DNA from: JBBQVS01 sp038211295
Lineage (GTDB): Bacteria; Chloroflexota; Ktedonobacteria; Ktedonobacterales; Ktedonobacteraceae
Direction: 5' to 3'
Length of the DNA stretch: 64,000 bases
Assembly: GCA_038211295.1 (NCBI GenBank)
Contig: JBBQVS010000011.1
Location: forward strand, 15,882-79,881
How positions within the stretch are numbered: position 1 is the first letter of the stretch; each line of letters begins with the position of its first letter. Below, one piece after another: positions 1 through 9,300 of this stretch. Made by a program: the position numbers and the translations under genes. The notes beneath the pieces were generated by a model. That model did not search any database and was not told the DNA's origin. It saw nothing but the letters and a program-made list of their open reading frames with translations.

Positions 1-74
1 CGGCATACAACCGAGAGCCTGAGTGTCGCGCGGAAGCAATACTCAGCTATACCGTCTAAAAAAGGAGTACGTTC

Positions 75-902
75 ATGTCACAACCAACGCCACCACAGCA
101 GGGAAACGATTTGCCCGTTCACGCCCGCGAACGTCTCAACATCATGCGTGGCGACGCGACACATCGCGGCCTCTTCACCAGCGATCTAAGCGTCAATGAA
201 TTTCTGCTTACACGCGAGGCCGGCTTCGATCCTGTTGGCCTGGTTGTGGGCAGTTCTATCTACCACATTGGGTATCAGCAGGCAAACTGGAGCCAGAATC
301 AAGAAATGGGCGTTCTCACACAGGCGATGTATCACGCCCGCGAACTGGCGATGCGGCGCATGGAAGAGGAGGCGAACGCGCTTGGAGCCGATGGCATCGT
401 CGGGGTGCGGCTCACCGTCGCACGTTCTGCCTGGGGCGAAGACCTTGCGGAATTTATTGCTATCGGCACCGCTATCCGTTCGCGCAACGGTCAATCCTTC
501 CGTAATGCGAAGGGAATGCCCTTTACCTCCGACCTTTCCGGGCAAGACTTCTGGACGCTTCTGCGAGCCGGCTATCGGCCCGTTGGTCTGGTCATGGGCA
601 ATTGTGTCTACCACGTCATGCATCAAGGTATGGGGCAGTGGTTCAAACAACTTGGTCGCAACACAGAGATGGCGAACTACACGCAGGCACTCTACGATGC
701 ACGCGAACTTGCAATGGAGCGAATGCAGTATGAGGCCGCCATGTTGCAGGCACAAGGTATTATCGGCGCAAATATCGTCGAGGGAAGTCACGGATGGGGA
801 TTGCACATCATCGAATATTTCGCGGTTGGCACCGCCGTCATCAGCATCTCGGAGACGCACCAGATACAAGCACCATCGCTCACTCTGACGCTGAATAGCT
901 GA
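75..902 (+). CDS. tandem YbjQ-like (heavy-metal-binding domain) protein
   Basis: A 275-residue soluble protein built of two copies of the same module, at about residues 20-135 and 145-265. Each copy has the pattern TSDLS..(E/D)F, then GF(D/R)PVGLV.G..(I/V)YH, then a helix with ARELAM.RM..EA, then GADGI(V/I)G and a closing strand ending in GTA. This is the layout of the YbjQ/UPF0145 family, small pentamer-forming proteins of unknown biochemical role often labelled putative heavy-metal-binding. The family is usually a single domain of about 105 residues, so this is an internal duplication. The start is set by an AAAAAAGGAG ribosome site 7 bases before the ATG. No signal peptide or membrane segment is seen. 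No metal-binding cysteines are present, so the metal label should not be read as function. Confidence 0.8.
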   Translation: MSQPTPPQQGNDLPVHARERLNIMRGDATHRGLFTSDLSVNEFLLTREAGFDPVGLVVGSSIYHIGYQQANWSQNQEMGVLTQAMYHARELAMRRMEEEANALGADGIVGVRLTVARSAWGEDLAEFIAIGTAIRSRNGQSFRNAKGMPFTSDLSGQDFWTLLRAGYRPVGLVMGNCVYHVMHQGMGQWFKQLGRNTEMANYTQALYDARELAMERMQYEAAMLQAQGIIGANIVEGSHGWGLHIIEYFAVGTAVISISETHQIQAPSLTLTLNS

Positions 903-972
903 CCAACCCCAACATTGGAGGATGAGCGATAAACTTTCATAGTAAACTCTAAAGTAAACATCACCAATCCCC

Positions 973-1014
973 TTGACAACGCAAATTACAATATGCTATA
1001 TTTAATATAGCATA
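973..1014 (+). promoter_or_regulatory. promoter with palindromic operator over the -10 box
   Basis: TTGACA at 973-978 and TATATT at 997-1002 are separated by 18 bases. The -10 region lies inside an 11-bp perfect inverted repeat (TATGCTATATT, one central base, AATATAGCATA, 992-1014). This is the classic position for a repressor site. The next gene starts about 200 bases downstream at 1209. The long leader (1015-1208) shows no clear structured element. The regulator is not identifiable from this window. Confidence 0.5.
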
Positions 1015-1208
1015 AGGCAATAACGCTTCAGCGTGAGACAAACGTAGTCTGTTCAACGTAGGAAAAGAGACAACACGCTTTACACTTAGCACAAGACATG
1101 CGTACTCTACAACGGAGTAGCCTTATTCTTTTTCATTTCTAAGCGGCGCGTCCTCTTCTTTCTGTGTCGTGGACTCTACTGCTGATAAAAACAAGGAGAG
1201 CCTTTTGT

Positions 1209-3083
1209 ATGGTTATCTTCCTACTCGCACTCATCGGTGCGCTCGCTGTCATGGTGATTCTCACTATTGGACGCCTGGGCTTTGGGCGACGCGAACAATT
1301 CGATAGTCGCAAATTCGCCACATGGTTTGGCATATACTTTGTTGTGAACTTTCTGCTGAGCCTGCTCATACTCTACTTCGGACAACCCGCTTTGACGGGG
1401 CCGTTTGGCGGGTGGCAATGGATTCTTGGCCCACTTGTGATTAGCAGTATCGCCAATCTCTTTGCCTTTGCGCGACCCGCGATGGGCGTGCTAGAAGAAG
1501 CCGCGGCAATCAGTCAGGGGCGTTCGCGCTCGTCAACGCGTGGCACAACAAGTATGCCCTCGCGCTACTCGCGTGGCGTAATCGCGGCGGGCATCTTCGG
1601 TCTCATTTTCGCGGGCGTTATCGGTATCGTTGTCTCGATTCTTATCACCATCTTTACCACCTGGTTCGATGTCAACGCGAAAGTCCTTGCCGCCATCCCC
1701 AACGTAAAAGTGATGGCTTCGCCGCAATTGCCGCCGACAGATCAGAACAACATCGTGCTTGTAAGCAAAAATATCGCGTCCTATAAGGGTCAGCAGGTGC
1801 TTGGCTCCAACGGGCAAAATCTTGGTTCCGCCTACAATATTGACCCCACCAGCTATACATTGCAATCCATCAATCATCATCTTTACTATGTTGCGCCACT
1901 CACCTACAACAACATTTTCGTCAATATTTCCAATCCAACTACGCCCGGCTTCGTCGTTGTAGATGCCGAAGACCCACAGCAGGTTCCGCAATTGCACACG
2001 GAGAATAGCGCGAAGATTGCGTACCTTCCTGGCGCGTTGCTCAATCAAGACCTGCTCCGTCACGTCTACATCAACGGCTATACCTATGGACGTCTCGCTG
2101 ACCCCACACTGGAGCTTGACGACAACCTGCATCCCTACTGGACCATTTCGCTCCTGCAACCGTCGCGTGGCTATACTGGCGACGTACTTAGCGAAGTGCT
2201 TATCGTCGATGCCCACACGGGCGATATCAAAAAATACCAACCCTCACAGGTTCCAACATGGGTTGACCGTGTATTCCCTTCCGATACCGTCATGGAATAC
2301 CTGAAATGGTGGGGCCTGTATCATAATGCCCCCTGGTTCAACCCCTCTGGTTTGGGCCAGCAAGCACCAGCGGGTACGCCCGAACTGCTGTATAACAAGG
2401 GCGATCAACCCGTCTGGCTTGTGCCTATGACTTCCTCGTCGTCAAGCGACCAGTCAAGTACAGGCGTGTTTCTCTTCAACTCGCACAAAAACGAGGCAGA
2501 GTTTTACCCTCTGTCGGGTATCGGTATTGGCGATAACGTTACTAAAACGTTTCAGTCAACGCGTGCGAATATCCGCAACTACGATGTAACTAGCACGCAA
2601 CTTTATCAAATCAATGGTGTCCCAACGTGGGTCGCGATCTACTCGCAGAGCACGGGTAGCGGCGACATCTTTCAAGCTGTTGGCATCGTTGACGCACGCG
2701 CCCTGAATGGTAACAACGTGCAATTCGAGTCGAACCTCTCGGCGGCACTCACCAGTTATCAGCAGTGGCTTACGCAGCAGGGGAGTGGCACGAGCAGCGG
2801 TACAACCAGTCAGACCGTGACCGGTAAGGTGCAACGTATCTCTGTGGTACAGCAGGGCGCGAATACCATCTACTACCTACAAATCGCGGGTCAGAAGGTG
2901 ATCTTCACCGCGAACCTGTCCCTCTCGCCCAAGTTGCCGCTTGTGCAAGCAGGTGATACCGTCAAAATTACCTACCTGCCGACAAAGGGTACAGTCGTCA
3001 ATGTACAGAGTATCGATGACATCACCATCAACCTGGGCGTTACTCCAACGCCCGGTGTGAGTGGTGGTACCGCAACCCCGTAG
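1209..3083 (+). CDS. large multi-pass membrane protein with extracytoplasmic domain
   Basis: A 624-residue protein I do not recognise as a named family. The N-terminal part has about four hydrophobic segments (about residues 1-20, 37-58, 70-88 and 128-153). They are followed by a long hydrophilic region of about 450 residues, probably outside the membrane, that contains several Asp/Gly/Tyr-rich beta-like stretches. The last 70 residues (after a Gly/Ser/Thr linker near 545) form a small beta domain that resembles an OB fold, then a Thr/Pro/Gly tail. An upstream in-frame ATG at 1164 exists, but AAGGAG at 1192-1197 fits the ATG at 1209, which also gives a clean first membrane helix. A regulated promoter lies at 973-1014. 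The function is unknown; the architecture suggests a surface sensor or scaffold. Confidence 0.6.
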   Translation: MVIFLLALIGALAVMVILTIGRLGFGRREQFDSRKFATWFGIYFVVNFLLSLLILYFGQPALTGPFGGWQWILGPLVISSIANLFAFARPAMGVLEEAAAISQGRSRSSTRGTTSMPSRYSRGVIAAGIFGLIFAGVIGIVVSILITIFTTWFDVNAKVLAAIPNVKVMASPQLPPTDQNNIVLVSKNIASYKGQQVLGSNGQNLGSAYNIDPTSYTLQSINHHLYYVAPLTYNNIFVNISNPTTPGFVVVDAEDPQQVPQLHTENSAKIAYLPGALLNQDLLRHVYINGYTYGRLADPTLELDDNLHPYWTISLLQPSRGYTGDVLSEVLIVDAHTGDIKKYQPSQVPTWVDRVFPSDTVMEYLKWWGLYHNAPWFNPSGLGQQAPAGTPELLYNKGDQPVWLVPMTSSSSSDQSSTGVFLFNSHKNEAEFYPLSGIGIGDNVTKTFQSTRANIRNYDVTSTQLYQINGVPTWVAIYSQSTGSGDIFQAVGIVDARALNGNNVQFESNLSAALTSYQQWLTQQGSGTSSGTTSQTVTGKVQRISVVQQGANTIYYLQIAGQKVIFTANLSLSPKLPLVQAGDTVKITYLPTKGTVVNVQSIDDITINLGVTPTPGVSGGTATP

Positions 3084-3209
3084 TTTTATACCTCAAGTGT
3101 TGGACGTGCTGTGACACTTTGACAGGGATGCCTGAATATGTTCTACTCAAAGGTATCTCCGTTAAAGAGCCGCTGTACGTCCGATTTTCATTATCATCAA
3201 GGAAGAGCA

Positions 3210-4031
3210 ATGCCACCACGCACTACGAAAATTTATCGTGAAGACAACGATTTTCAATATATCGAGACATTGCGCCGCAGCCGCGAGAAGCGTCAGAAAA
3301 ATAAAGAGTTTTTCATCGAGGGCGTGCGTCCAATCAATCAAGCTCTGCGTTACGACTGGCAGATACGCGCCTTCGCCTATTCCCGCGAAAAACCGCTTTC
3401 GGACTGGGCCGAGAACATTCTGGCGCGTTCACAGGCAACGCATCATTACGATTTACGTCTGCCTCTGCTCGAAAAGTTGAGCAACAAATCGGACGCATCC
3501 GAGTTGCTGGCGGTGGTCACGATGCCGCCAGATGATGTGGAACGTATCCCTCTCTCGGAGAAGCCTCTAGTGATTGTTTTTGATCGGCCCGCGAACCCTG
3601 GCAACCTGGGAACAATCATTCGCTCCTGCGACGCGCTCCGTGTTGACGGCCTTATCATCACCGGACACGCGGTAGACCTCTACGATCCCGAAACCATTAG
3701 CGCGACCACTGGCTCATTTTTCGCGTTACCCACCGTCCGCCTGCCTTCACAAAAAGAACTACAACCCTGGCTTGAGGCAGTTGGCAAAAAATTCGAGTAC
3801 GTTCAGATTGTCGGGAGCGATGAGGACGCGGAAGTAGACGTTGCCGAACACGATTTCACGAAACCTACAATCCTCATTGTTGGCAACGAAACATGGGGTA
3901 TAAGTGCAAACTATAAAGCACTTTGCGATACAATGGTACACATCCCAATCTACGGTTCCGCCTCCTCACTCAACGTCGCGTGTGCAACCTCAATCCTGCT
4001 CTATGAAATTGATCGGCAGAGAAGAACGTAA
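3210..4031 (+). CDS. TrmH/SpoU-family RNA 2'-O-methyltransferase
   Basis: A 273-residue SPOUT-class enzyme predicted to transfer a methyl group from S-adenosylmethionine to a ribose 2'-OH of rRNA or tRNA. Residues 1-100 form the substrate-binding N-terminal domain (RREKRQKNKEFFIEGVRP is the usual opening). The catalytic domain shows the three family motifs: motif 1 around FDRPANPGNLGTIIRSCDA, motif 2 around ILIVGNETWGIS and motif 3 around IPIYGSASSLNVACATSILLYE, with the knot at the C-terminus. The start at 3210 is chosen for its AAGGAAG ribosome site and because it begins the family-like sequence; an ATG at 3138 would add 24 unlikely residues. The exact target nucleotide cannot be told from sequence. 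It sits in a run of plus-strand housekeeping-like genes. Confidence 0.88.
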   Translation: MPPRTTKIYREDNDFQYIETLRRSREKRQKNKEFFIEGVRPINQALRYDWQIRAFAYSREKPLSDWAENILARSQATHHYDLRLPLLEKLSNKSDASELLAVVTMPPDDVERIPLSEKPLVIVFDRPANPGNLGTIIRSCDALRVDGLIITGHAVDLYDPETISATTGSFFALPTVRLPSQKELQPWLEAVGKKFEYVQIVGSDEDAEVDVAEHDFTKPTILIVGNETWGISANYKALCDTMVHIPIYGSASSLNVACATSILLYEIDRQRRT

Positions 4032-4103
4032 AGAATGCTTCATGGTACAATAGGACAAGGACATATTTCACTAGCAGGCCGCACACTTAAAGGATAATCA
4101 CAC

Positions 4104-5321
4104 ATGGTCGCCCCACAGATACCGCACGACACAGCACCCACGTATGCACAGCAGTATTTACCACGCTTACAGGAATATCAAGAGGAAATGCTGGCACGTC
4201 TCACAACCCTCGTCAATATCGATTCGGGGACGGGGCAAGTTGAGGGCGTCAACCGCATCATAGACCACCTTGAAGCGTGGATGACGGCGTTAGGCTTCGC
4301 GGTCTCGCGGTCTCCAACGCCCTCCTTTGGTGATAACCTCGTGGCGCATCTACGCGGTACAGGCAAGGCGCGTATTCTGCTTGTGGGACATGTTGATACC
4401 GTTTATGCACAGGGAGCGGTTCAAGCGCAACCATTTCGCCTTGAAGAGGGCATTATCTACGGGCCGGGCGTGATTGATATGAAGTCGGGCGTGATAATGT
4501 GTATCTACGCCCTCCGTGTTTTGCTCGAAGGGGGCTTCGACCAGTTTGGCGACCTCTACGTCGTGTTCAATAACGATGAAGAGATTGGCTCAACGGGTAG
4601 CGCACCGCTTTTACAGGATATCGCACGACGCGTCGATGTCGGGTTAGTGCTAGAGTCGTCGCGTTCCGCCAACATCGTGACCAAAGCACGTAAAGGAGCC
4701 GATAAGTATGTGTTGGAGATAACGGGCATTTCCGCGCATTCGGGAGCCGAGCCGCAAAAGGGACGCTCCGCCGTTGTCGAACTTGCTCACAAAATCCTCG
4801 CCATGAACAATATCAATACGCTCTTTTACGGCGTGACTTGCAACGTGACGCGGATTAGTAGTAGCGAACAGCTTAACATGGTGCCTGATATGGCGCGTTG
4901 CCACATCTCCGTTCGCGCCTATGATGAGCGCGGTCTGGACATGGCGGCGGACGCGCTGGAAAAAATCGTGACGGGTTGCAGTGTTCCCGATACCCGTGCC
5001 AGATTAGTGCGAATGCCGGGCCGTAGACCGTACCAGGCAACACCCGCTATGCTCGACCTGCTCCACATGGCACAACAGGAGGGGGACGCCCTCGGCCTCG
5101 CTATCGTCGCCGAGGGCAAGGGTGGCGTCTCGGACGCGAATACGCTGATGGCGGCAGGTATACCCACGCTGGATAGTCTCGGCCCAATCGGTGGCGGAAT
5201 GCACAACCTTGACCGCGAATATCTCCGCGCCGACTCCATCGCGTTACGTGGGGCCTTGCTCGCTGGCCTGCTCCACCACATTAGCCTGTCGAAATCTACA
5301 GGGGCGAAACCATTGGCATAG
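4104..5321 (+). CDS. M20-family metallopeptidase (carboxypeptidase G2-like)
   Basis: A 405-residue zinc peptidase that should cleave C-terminal or acylated amino acids, possibly glutamate from folate-like or dipeptide substrates. Visible metal and catalytic residues are the His-Asp pair in LLVGHVDTVY, the bridging Asp in GPGVIDMKSG, and the two catalytic Glu in NNDEEIGSTGS. The lid (dimerisation) domain sits at about 195-300 and the last zinc His is in GGGMHNLDREY near the C-terminus. Length and motif order match the carboxypeptidase G2 branch rather than DapE. No signal peptide is seen, so it is probably cytoplasmic. The start is supported by AAAGGATAA 6-8 bases before the ATG. It is followed 62 bases later by the ABC exporter and could be co-transcribed with it. 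Confidence 0.85.
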   Translation: MVAPQIPHDTAPTYAQQYLPRLQEYQEEMLARLTTLVNIDSGTGQVEGVNRIIDHLEAWMTALGFAVSRSPTPSFGDNLVAHLRGTGKARILLVGHVDTVYAQGAVQAQPFRLEEGIIYGPGVIDMKSGVIMCIYALRVLLEGGFDQFGDLYVVFNNDEEIGSTGSAPLLQDIARRVDVGLVLESSRSANIVTKARKGADKYVLEITGISAHSGAEPQKGRSAVVELAHKILAMNNINTLFYGVTCNVTRISSSEQLNMVPDMARCHISVRAYDERGLDMAADALEKIVTGCSVPDTRARLVRMPGRRPYQATPAMLDLLHMAQQEGDALGLAIVAEGKGGVSDANTLMAAGIPTLDSLGPIGGGMHNLDREYLRADSIALRGALLAGLLHHISLSKSTGAKPLA

Positions 5322-5383
5322 CCAGTACAGTTTGTGCTAGAAATGGATACACTTAAAGAAACGGAAAGACAAGGAGCAAATTT

Positions 5384-7327
5384 ATGGGATTTCATGGCAT
5401 GGGTGGCGGAATGGAAGCATACGCGGAAGAGCAAAAGAAGCGCGGACGCAAAACCGACGCGCGAACAGTGCGCCGTATCTTCACAGCATTCGCGCCATAT
5501 AAACTACAGGTTCTTCTGGTGCTACTCGCCATTATTATAACGACGCTGCTGGGGTTGGTTAATCCACTGCTGATTAAGTTCATCTTCGACGACGCGATTA
5601 CGCCTAAGAACACGAACCTACTACTCATTTTTGTTGGCTTGATGATCGTTACACCAATCGTAACAGGCATCGTTGGCGTAGGGCAGACGTATCTAAACAA
5701 TGTTGTTGGACAAAATGTAATGCGCGACTTTCGCAATCGGTTGTATCAACACCTACAAAGTATGTCATTGCGTTTCTTTACCGCAACACGCACAGGTGAA
5801 ATTCAGTCGCGCCTCTCCAATGATGTTGGTGGCGTCCAAACGGTTGTCACCGATACCGCGACAAGTATCATCTCCAACATCTCGACATTCGTAAGTACAC
5901 TGATCGTCATGCTATACATCAGTCCACTTCTGACATTAGTCTCGCTGGGTGCGCTACCAATCTTTTTGTGGATTACCTATAAGGTCGGCAAGGTGCGCCG
6001 CCTGACAAGCAAAGAGACGCAAAAGAGCCTGGCGTCGCTGACCGCTATGATGCAGGAGACGCTTTCAGTAAGCGGCGTATTGCTCATGAAGACCTACGGA
6101 CGCCAGAAGTATGTGCAGAGCCAGTTCGAGAAGGAAAATCAGAAACTCACCGATTTAGAAGTTCGGCAGCAGATGATTGGACGCTGGTTCTTTATGCTTA
6201 TCAGCACCTTCTTTTCGATTACGCCCGCACTGATCTACCTGATCGCTGGTTGGCAGGCAATTCATGGGAACGCAAGACTCTACTCTTTCGGGACTATCGT
6301 TGCGTTTACGACGCTACAAAGCAGAATCTTCTTCCCGATAGGGCAACTTCTCTCGACGCAGGTAGAGGTACAGGGGGCGTTAGCCCTGTTTGACCGCATC
6401 TTCGAGTACCTCGACCTACCCGTTGATATCAAGAACAAGCCCGACGCGTTGACGCTTGTGCCAGAGCAGACGCGCGGTGAAGTGGCGTTCAAGCATGTTA
6501 CCTTCTCCTACAAGCGTGACGAAGAAGACAAACCAAGTATGCTCAGGGGATTGGTTGAAGTAGAACTACCCGCATCATCGCTGGTTGTGCCATTTGCGAA
6601 ACGTGAAGAGAGCGAAGAGCCACGCATCACGCTGAACGATGTGTCGTTTAGTATTCAACCAGGCCAACTGGCGGCACTCGTTGGGCCAAGTGGCGCGGGT
6701 AAAACCACGATGACCTACATGGTGCCGCGTCTCTATGATGTCGATAGCGGCTCGGTAGAGATCGACGGGCATAACGTCAAAGATGTGACGCTCGAATCGC
6801 TGGGTGATGTCGTTGGCGTTGTTACGCAGGAAACATACCTCTTCCATGCTTCCGTGCGCGAAAACCTACTGTACGCACGCGCCGATGCAACCGACGAGCA
6901 AATGATCGCGGCAGCAAAGGCGGCAGCTATTCACGAGCGCATCATGGAACTCGACAATGGCTATGATACCATCGTGGGTGAGCGCGGCTACAAGCTCTCT
7001 GGTGGCGAAAAGCAGCGTATAGCGATTGCGCGTGTTATTCTCAAAAACCCGCGTATCCTCATTCTGGACGAGGCTACCAGTGCGCTCGACACGCACTCGG
7101 AGCGACTGATTCAGGCGGCACTTGAACCATTGATGAAGGGGCGCACGACGCTTGCCATCGCGCACCGCCTCTCGACCATTCTCTCCGCGGACGTTATTCT
7201 GGTCGTGGATCACGGCGAGATTGTGGAGCGTGGTACGCATCAAGAATTGTTAGAGCGCAACGGCTTATACGCGCAACTCTATAATGAACAGTTCTCAAAG
7301 AGCGCACAGGTCGAGGCGGTAGCATAA
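5384..7327 (+). CDS. ABC exporter, fused permease and ATPase
   Basis: A 647-residue half-transporter of the type I exporter class that works as a dimer in the cytoplasmic membrane. Residues 25-340 hold six membrane helices (ABC_membrane domain). The nucleotide-binding domain runs from about 365 to 635 with Walker A GPSGAGKT, Q-loop, signature LSGGEKQR, Walker B ILILDEATSALD and H-loop AIAHRLST. All catalytic residues look intact. The odd feature is an insertion of about 30-35 residues between the A-loop strand (VTFSYKRD) and the strand leading to Walker A (ITLNDVSFSI), where typical family members have only a short turn. AAGGAG precedes the ATG by 8 bases. The substrate cannot be predicted. 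A strong terminator follows at 7350-7403. Confidence 0.92.
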   Translation: MGFHGMGGGMEAYAEEQKKRGRKTDARTVRRIFTAFAPYKLQVLLVLLAIIITTLLGLVNPLLIKFIFDDAITPKNTNLLLIFVGLMIVTPIVTGIVGVGQTYLNNVVGQNVMRDFRNRLYQHLQSMSLRFFTATRTGEIQSRLSNDVGGVQTVVTDTATSIISNISTFVSTLIVMLYISPLLTLVSLGALPIFLWITYKVGKVRRLTSKETQKSLASLTAMMQETLSVSGVLLMKTYGRQKYVQSQFEKENQKLTDLEVRQQMIGRWFFMLISTFFSITPALIYLIAGWQAIHGNARLYSFGTIVAFTTLQSRIFFPIGQLLSTQVEVQGALALFDRIFEYLDLPVDIKNKPDALTLVPEQTRGEVAFKHVTFSYKRDEEDKPSMLRGLVEVELPASSLVVPFAKREESEEPRITLNDVSFSIQPGQLAALVGPSGAGKTTMTYMVPRLYDVDSGSVEIDGHNVKDVTLESLGDVVGVVTQETYLFHASVRENLLYARADATDEQMIAAAKAAAIHERIMELDNGYDTIVGERGYKLSGGEKQRIAIARVILKNPRILILDEATSALDTHSERLIQAALEPLMKGRTTLAIAHRLSTILSADVILVVDHGEIVERGTHQELLERNGLYAQLYNEQFSKSAQVEAVA

Positions 7328-7349
7328 CACATAGATTGTGCGGACAATG

Positions 7350-7403
7350 AAAAGAAGGGTAGAGAGACTGCGAGCGTATAGCGTCTCCCCCCTCTTCTTT
7401 TTG
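7350..7403 (+). terminator. rho-independent terminator after the ABC exporter
   Basis: An A/G-rich arm (AAAGAAGGG..GAGAGAC) pairs with GTCTC..CCCTCTTCTTT across a 12-base loop and ends in a T run. It has A on the left and T on the right, so it may work in both directions. Confidence 0.75.
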
Positions 7404-7456
7404 TGCTATTGGTAATGTACAATAGCACAAAAAGAAGATATTGAGGACAGAAAAAG

Positions 7457-8335
7457 ATGAGTAGTACCGTTGTCATATACCCAATAGGGACGGCTCTGCT
7501 AAAAGCCGAGGATATTCTTGGGCGCGATAGAGCCTGGCAAGCAGAGAACGCAACGCAACAGCACTTTTTAGAGACGTTTCTCAATACTGCATGTCGAGAA
7601 GAGAGCCGATCAATACCAGAAATCGAGAGTATCGCGTCGATGGATGCCGCCGTCATCAACGAATTCCTGCGGCAACGTGGCTTCGAGATTCAGCTTGCCC
7701 CCTTCAAAGATGAGGTAGAATTTGGCGCGGCAAGCGTGCTAGACCTGCTTATGAAATGGATGCAACCGGGGCAAGAAACAACGCTCACGCTACATCCTGA
7801 TCTCGTGGGAAAGAGCGGGCAGGAGTATCCCGCCGTGCAAATGACTGAGGGCATGAGCTATTACACCGCAGAGGGGCATTCACACACCATCGCGAAACTT
7901 CAGACGCAGACACAGGACGCCGTATATATGACGCGTCTGGATACCGCGCCGACAGGCTTCGACCTATTGAATTATGTACGCCGCCTCACGATCACGCCCA
8001 ACTATGACTATAAAGACCTGATTTTTCCAATGGTCGCGCTAAAGCAGCAAGTGGATATTAGCTGGTTGCTTGGGATGCACACATTCAACACGCAAAACAA
8101 GCCTGTCATTATTGTACAGGCATTGCAGGAAACACACCTTTCAATGGATGCACTGGGCGCACACGCGAAAAGCGCGGTTGCCCTCGGCTTTCGCACGATG
8201 GCGTTCAGGCAAGCCCCTCCTAAACCCAACCTTATCATCAACGGCCCCATGCTCGTATGGTGCGAGCGTCCCACCCTCTCGCAACCGCTCTTCGTCGCCC
8301 ACATCACTCCTGAGGACTGGAAAAAACCCGCGTAG
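7457..8335 (+). CDS. conserved hypothetical protein, 292 aa
   Basis: A soluble 292-residue protein that I do not recognise. It has no signal peptide, no membrane segment and no clear catalytic motif. Secondary-structure feel is mixed alpha/beta, with a repeated theme of short hydrophobic strands in the second half (residues 150-290, for example VDISWLLGMHTFN and PVIIVQALQETHLS). The start is supported by TTGAGGACAG 8 bases before the ATG and by a T/A-rich promoter-like region just downstream of the ABC exporter terminator. It is a single-gene unit bounded by terminator-like hairpins on both sides (7350-7403 and 8417-8464). Confidence 0.6.
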   Translation: MSSTVVIYPIGTALLKAEDILGRDRAWQAENATQQHFLETFLNTACREESRSIPEIESIASMDAAVINEFLRQRGFEIQLAPFKDEVEFGAASVLDLLMKWMQPGQETTLTLHPDLVGKSGQEYPAVQMTEGMSYYTAEGHSHTIAKLQTQTQDAVYMTRLDTAPTGFDLLNYVRRLTITPNYDYKDLIFPMVALKQQVDISWLLGMHTFNTQNKPVIIVQALQETHLSMDALGAHAKSAVALGFRTMAFRQAPPKPNLIINGPMLVWCERPTLSQPLFVAHITPEDWKKPA

Positions 8336-8416
8336 GTGCAAGGATATGGTGGAACGGCGAGAGTTCCGCCCACGCAATGGTTTGGTGATCCTAACTTTGG
8401 ACGCTAGCATTGATGC

Positions 8417-8464
8417 ATAGCAGAAGAAGCTGGTGGAAAAACTTCCACCAGCTTCTTCTGCTAT
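8417..8464. repeat. perfect 22-bp hairpin
   Basis: Two 22-base arms (ATAGCAGAAGAAGCTGGTGG plus AA, and the exact complement) separated by AAAC. The hairpin lies 80 bases after the stop of the unknown gene and would be very stable. There is no T run on the right side, so it may act as an mRNA 3'-end stabiliser or processing site rather than a standard terminator. Confidence 0.7.
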
Positions 8465-8619
8465 CTAGTCTTTCCTGAGAAGTTGTAAAGTAGGGAAATT
8501 CGCCGATTGTGAGCTAGTTCACAGTTTTTTTGTGGAAGAGCGTCTATTATAAGGCATGGGAGTCCCTGGTTTCCCTAGCTACTTTCCTAACCTGCTATGT
8601 ATTGAGGAGGACATCTAGT

Positions 8620-9279
8620 ATGTCTCATTCTTTTATGAAGAGTATCATGTATTGGTGTGGTCTGGTCTGTCTCTGCTCGTCGCTCTTGATAGCTTGTTCT
8701 TCTGACCCAACTTCAGGCAGAGCAAGCGGTACGCCACAGGCCCACACTCCGACACCTACTCCAACGCCACCAATCAGCACCCCGACAACTGCTGCAACGC
8801 CAACGCCTATTACTCAACCCGTGCCACCCACTCAGACCGATTGTCCTGCGCGACTTACAGGTCGCGCCCTGGTCACGGCTCCTCTGGCTCAAGGCAAAGA
8901 CCCGCAAATTATTTATGCACTCACGAAACAACGTATCACGCGCTACGATACGGTGACGCATACAAGTACCGATATTGTGACTCTTCCCGCTACGAAAGAG
9001 CTTGGAGATTTCGGAAGCGGCTTGTTTGCCAGAAACGACCAATGGGTCTTTTTCTTTACGAGAGAAGCTAATTCCATCGATTACGTTTCAGGAGACCTTC
9101 AAGCTGTCCGCATAGACGGACAAGGACTTCAAACGCTTGAATGTGCAATGTATATAAATTTCCCTTTAATATCGCCCGATCACCACTACATTGCTTTTAA
9201 TGATTTCGAGCAGATGAGTACTCCTAGTGGTCTATTTTTATTTGATACTACTACTGGTGTGATTACTCCCCACGCTTAG
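8620..9279 (+). pseudogene. lipoprotein gene truncated by TnpB element
   Basis: The N-terminal 220 residues of an exported lipoprotein. A signal sequence of about 27 residues ends in a lipobox (SLLIACSS, lipidated Cys). It is followed by a Thr/Pro-rich spacer (about 30-70) and a beta-propeller-like region with TolB/WD-type repeats (LISPDHHYIAFNDFE, LFLFDTTTG). The reading frame runs straight into the right end of the TnpB element and stops four codons inside it, so the remaining propeller blades are missing. No continuation was recognised beyond the element's other end near 10440. The start at 8620 has a GAGGAGG site 8 bases upstream; an alternative ATG at 8530 lacks one. A truncated lipoprotein could still be exported, but the propeller is incomplete. 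Confidence 0.75.
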
Positions 9280-9300
9280 AAAGCGGGGGCTTCTAGGGGC
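9262..9300 (-). ncRNA. TnpB right end and putative omega-RNA 3' hairpin
   Basis: On the minus strand the last codons of tnpB and its stop are part of a hairpin: CCCC(C)GCTT, loop TCT, AAGCG TGGGG. This placement, a hairpin overlapping the tnpB stop, is the known layout of the scaffold end of omega-RNA in IS200/IS605-type elements. The guide would then be the flanking lipoprotein sequence starting about TAATCACACC on the minus strand. The RNA itself is inferred. Confidence 0.5.
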
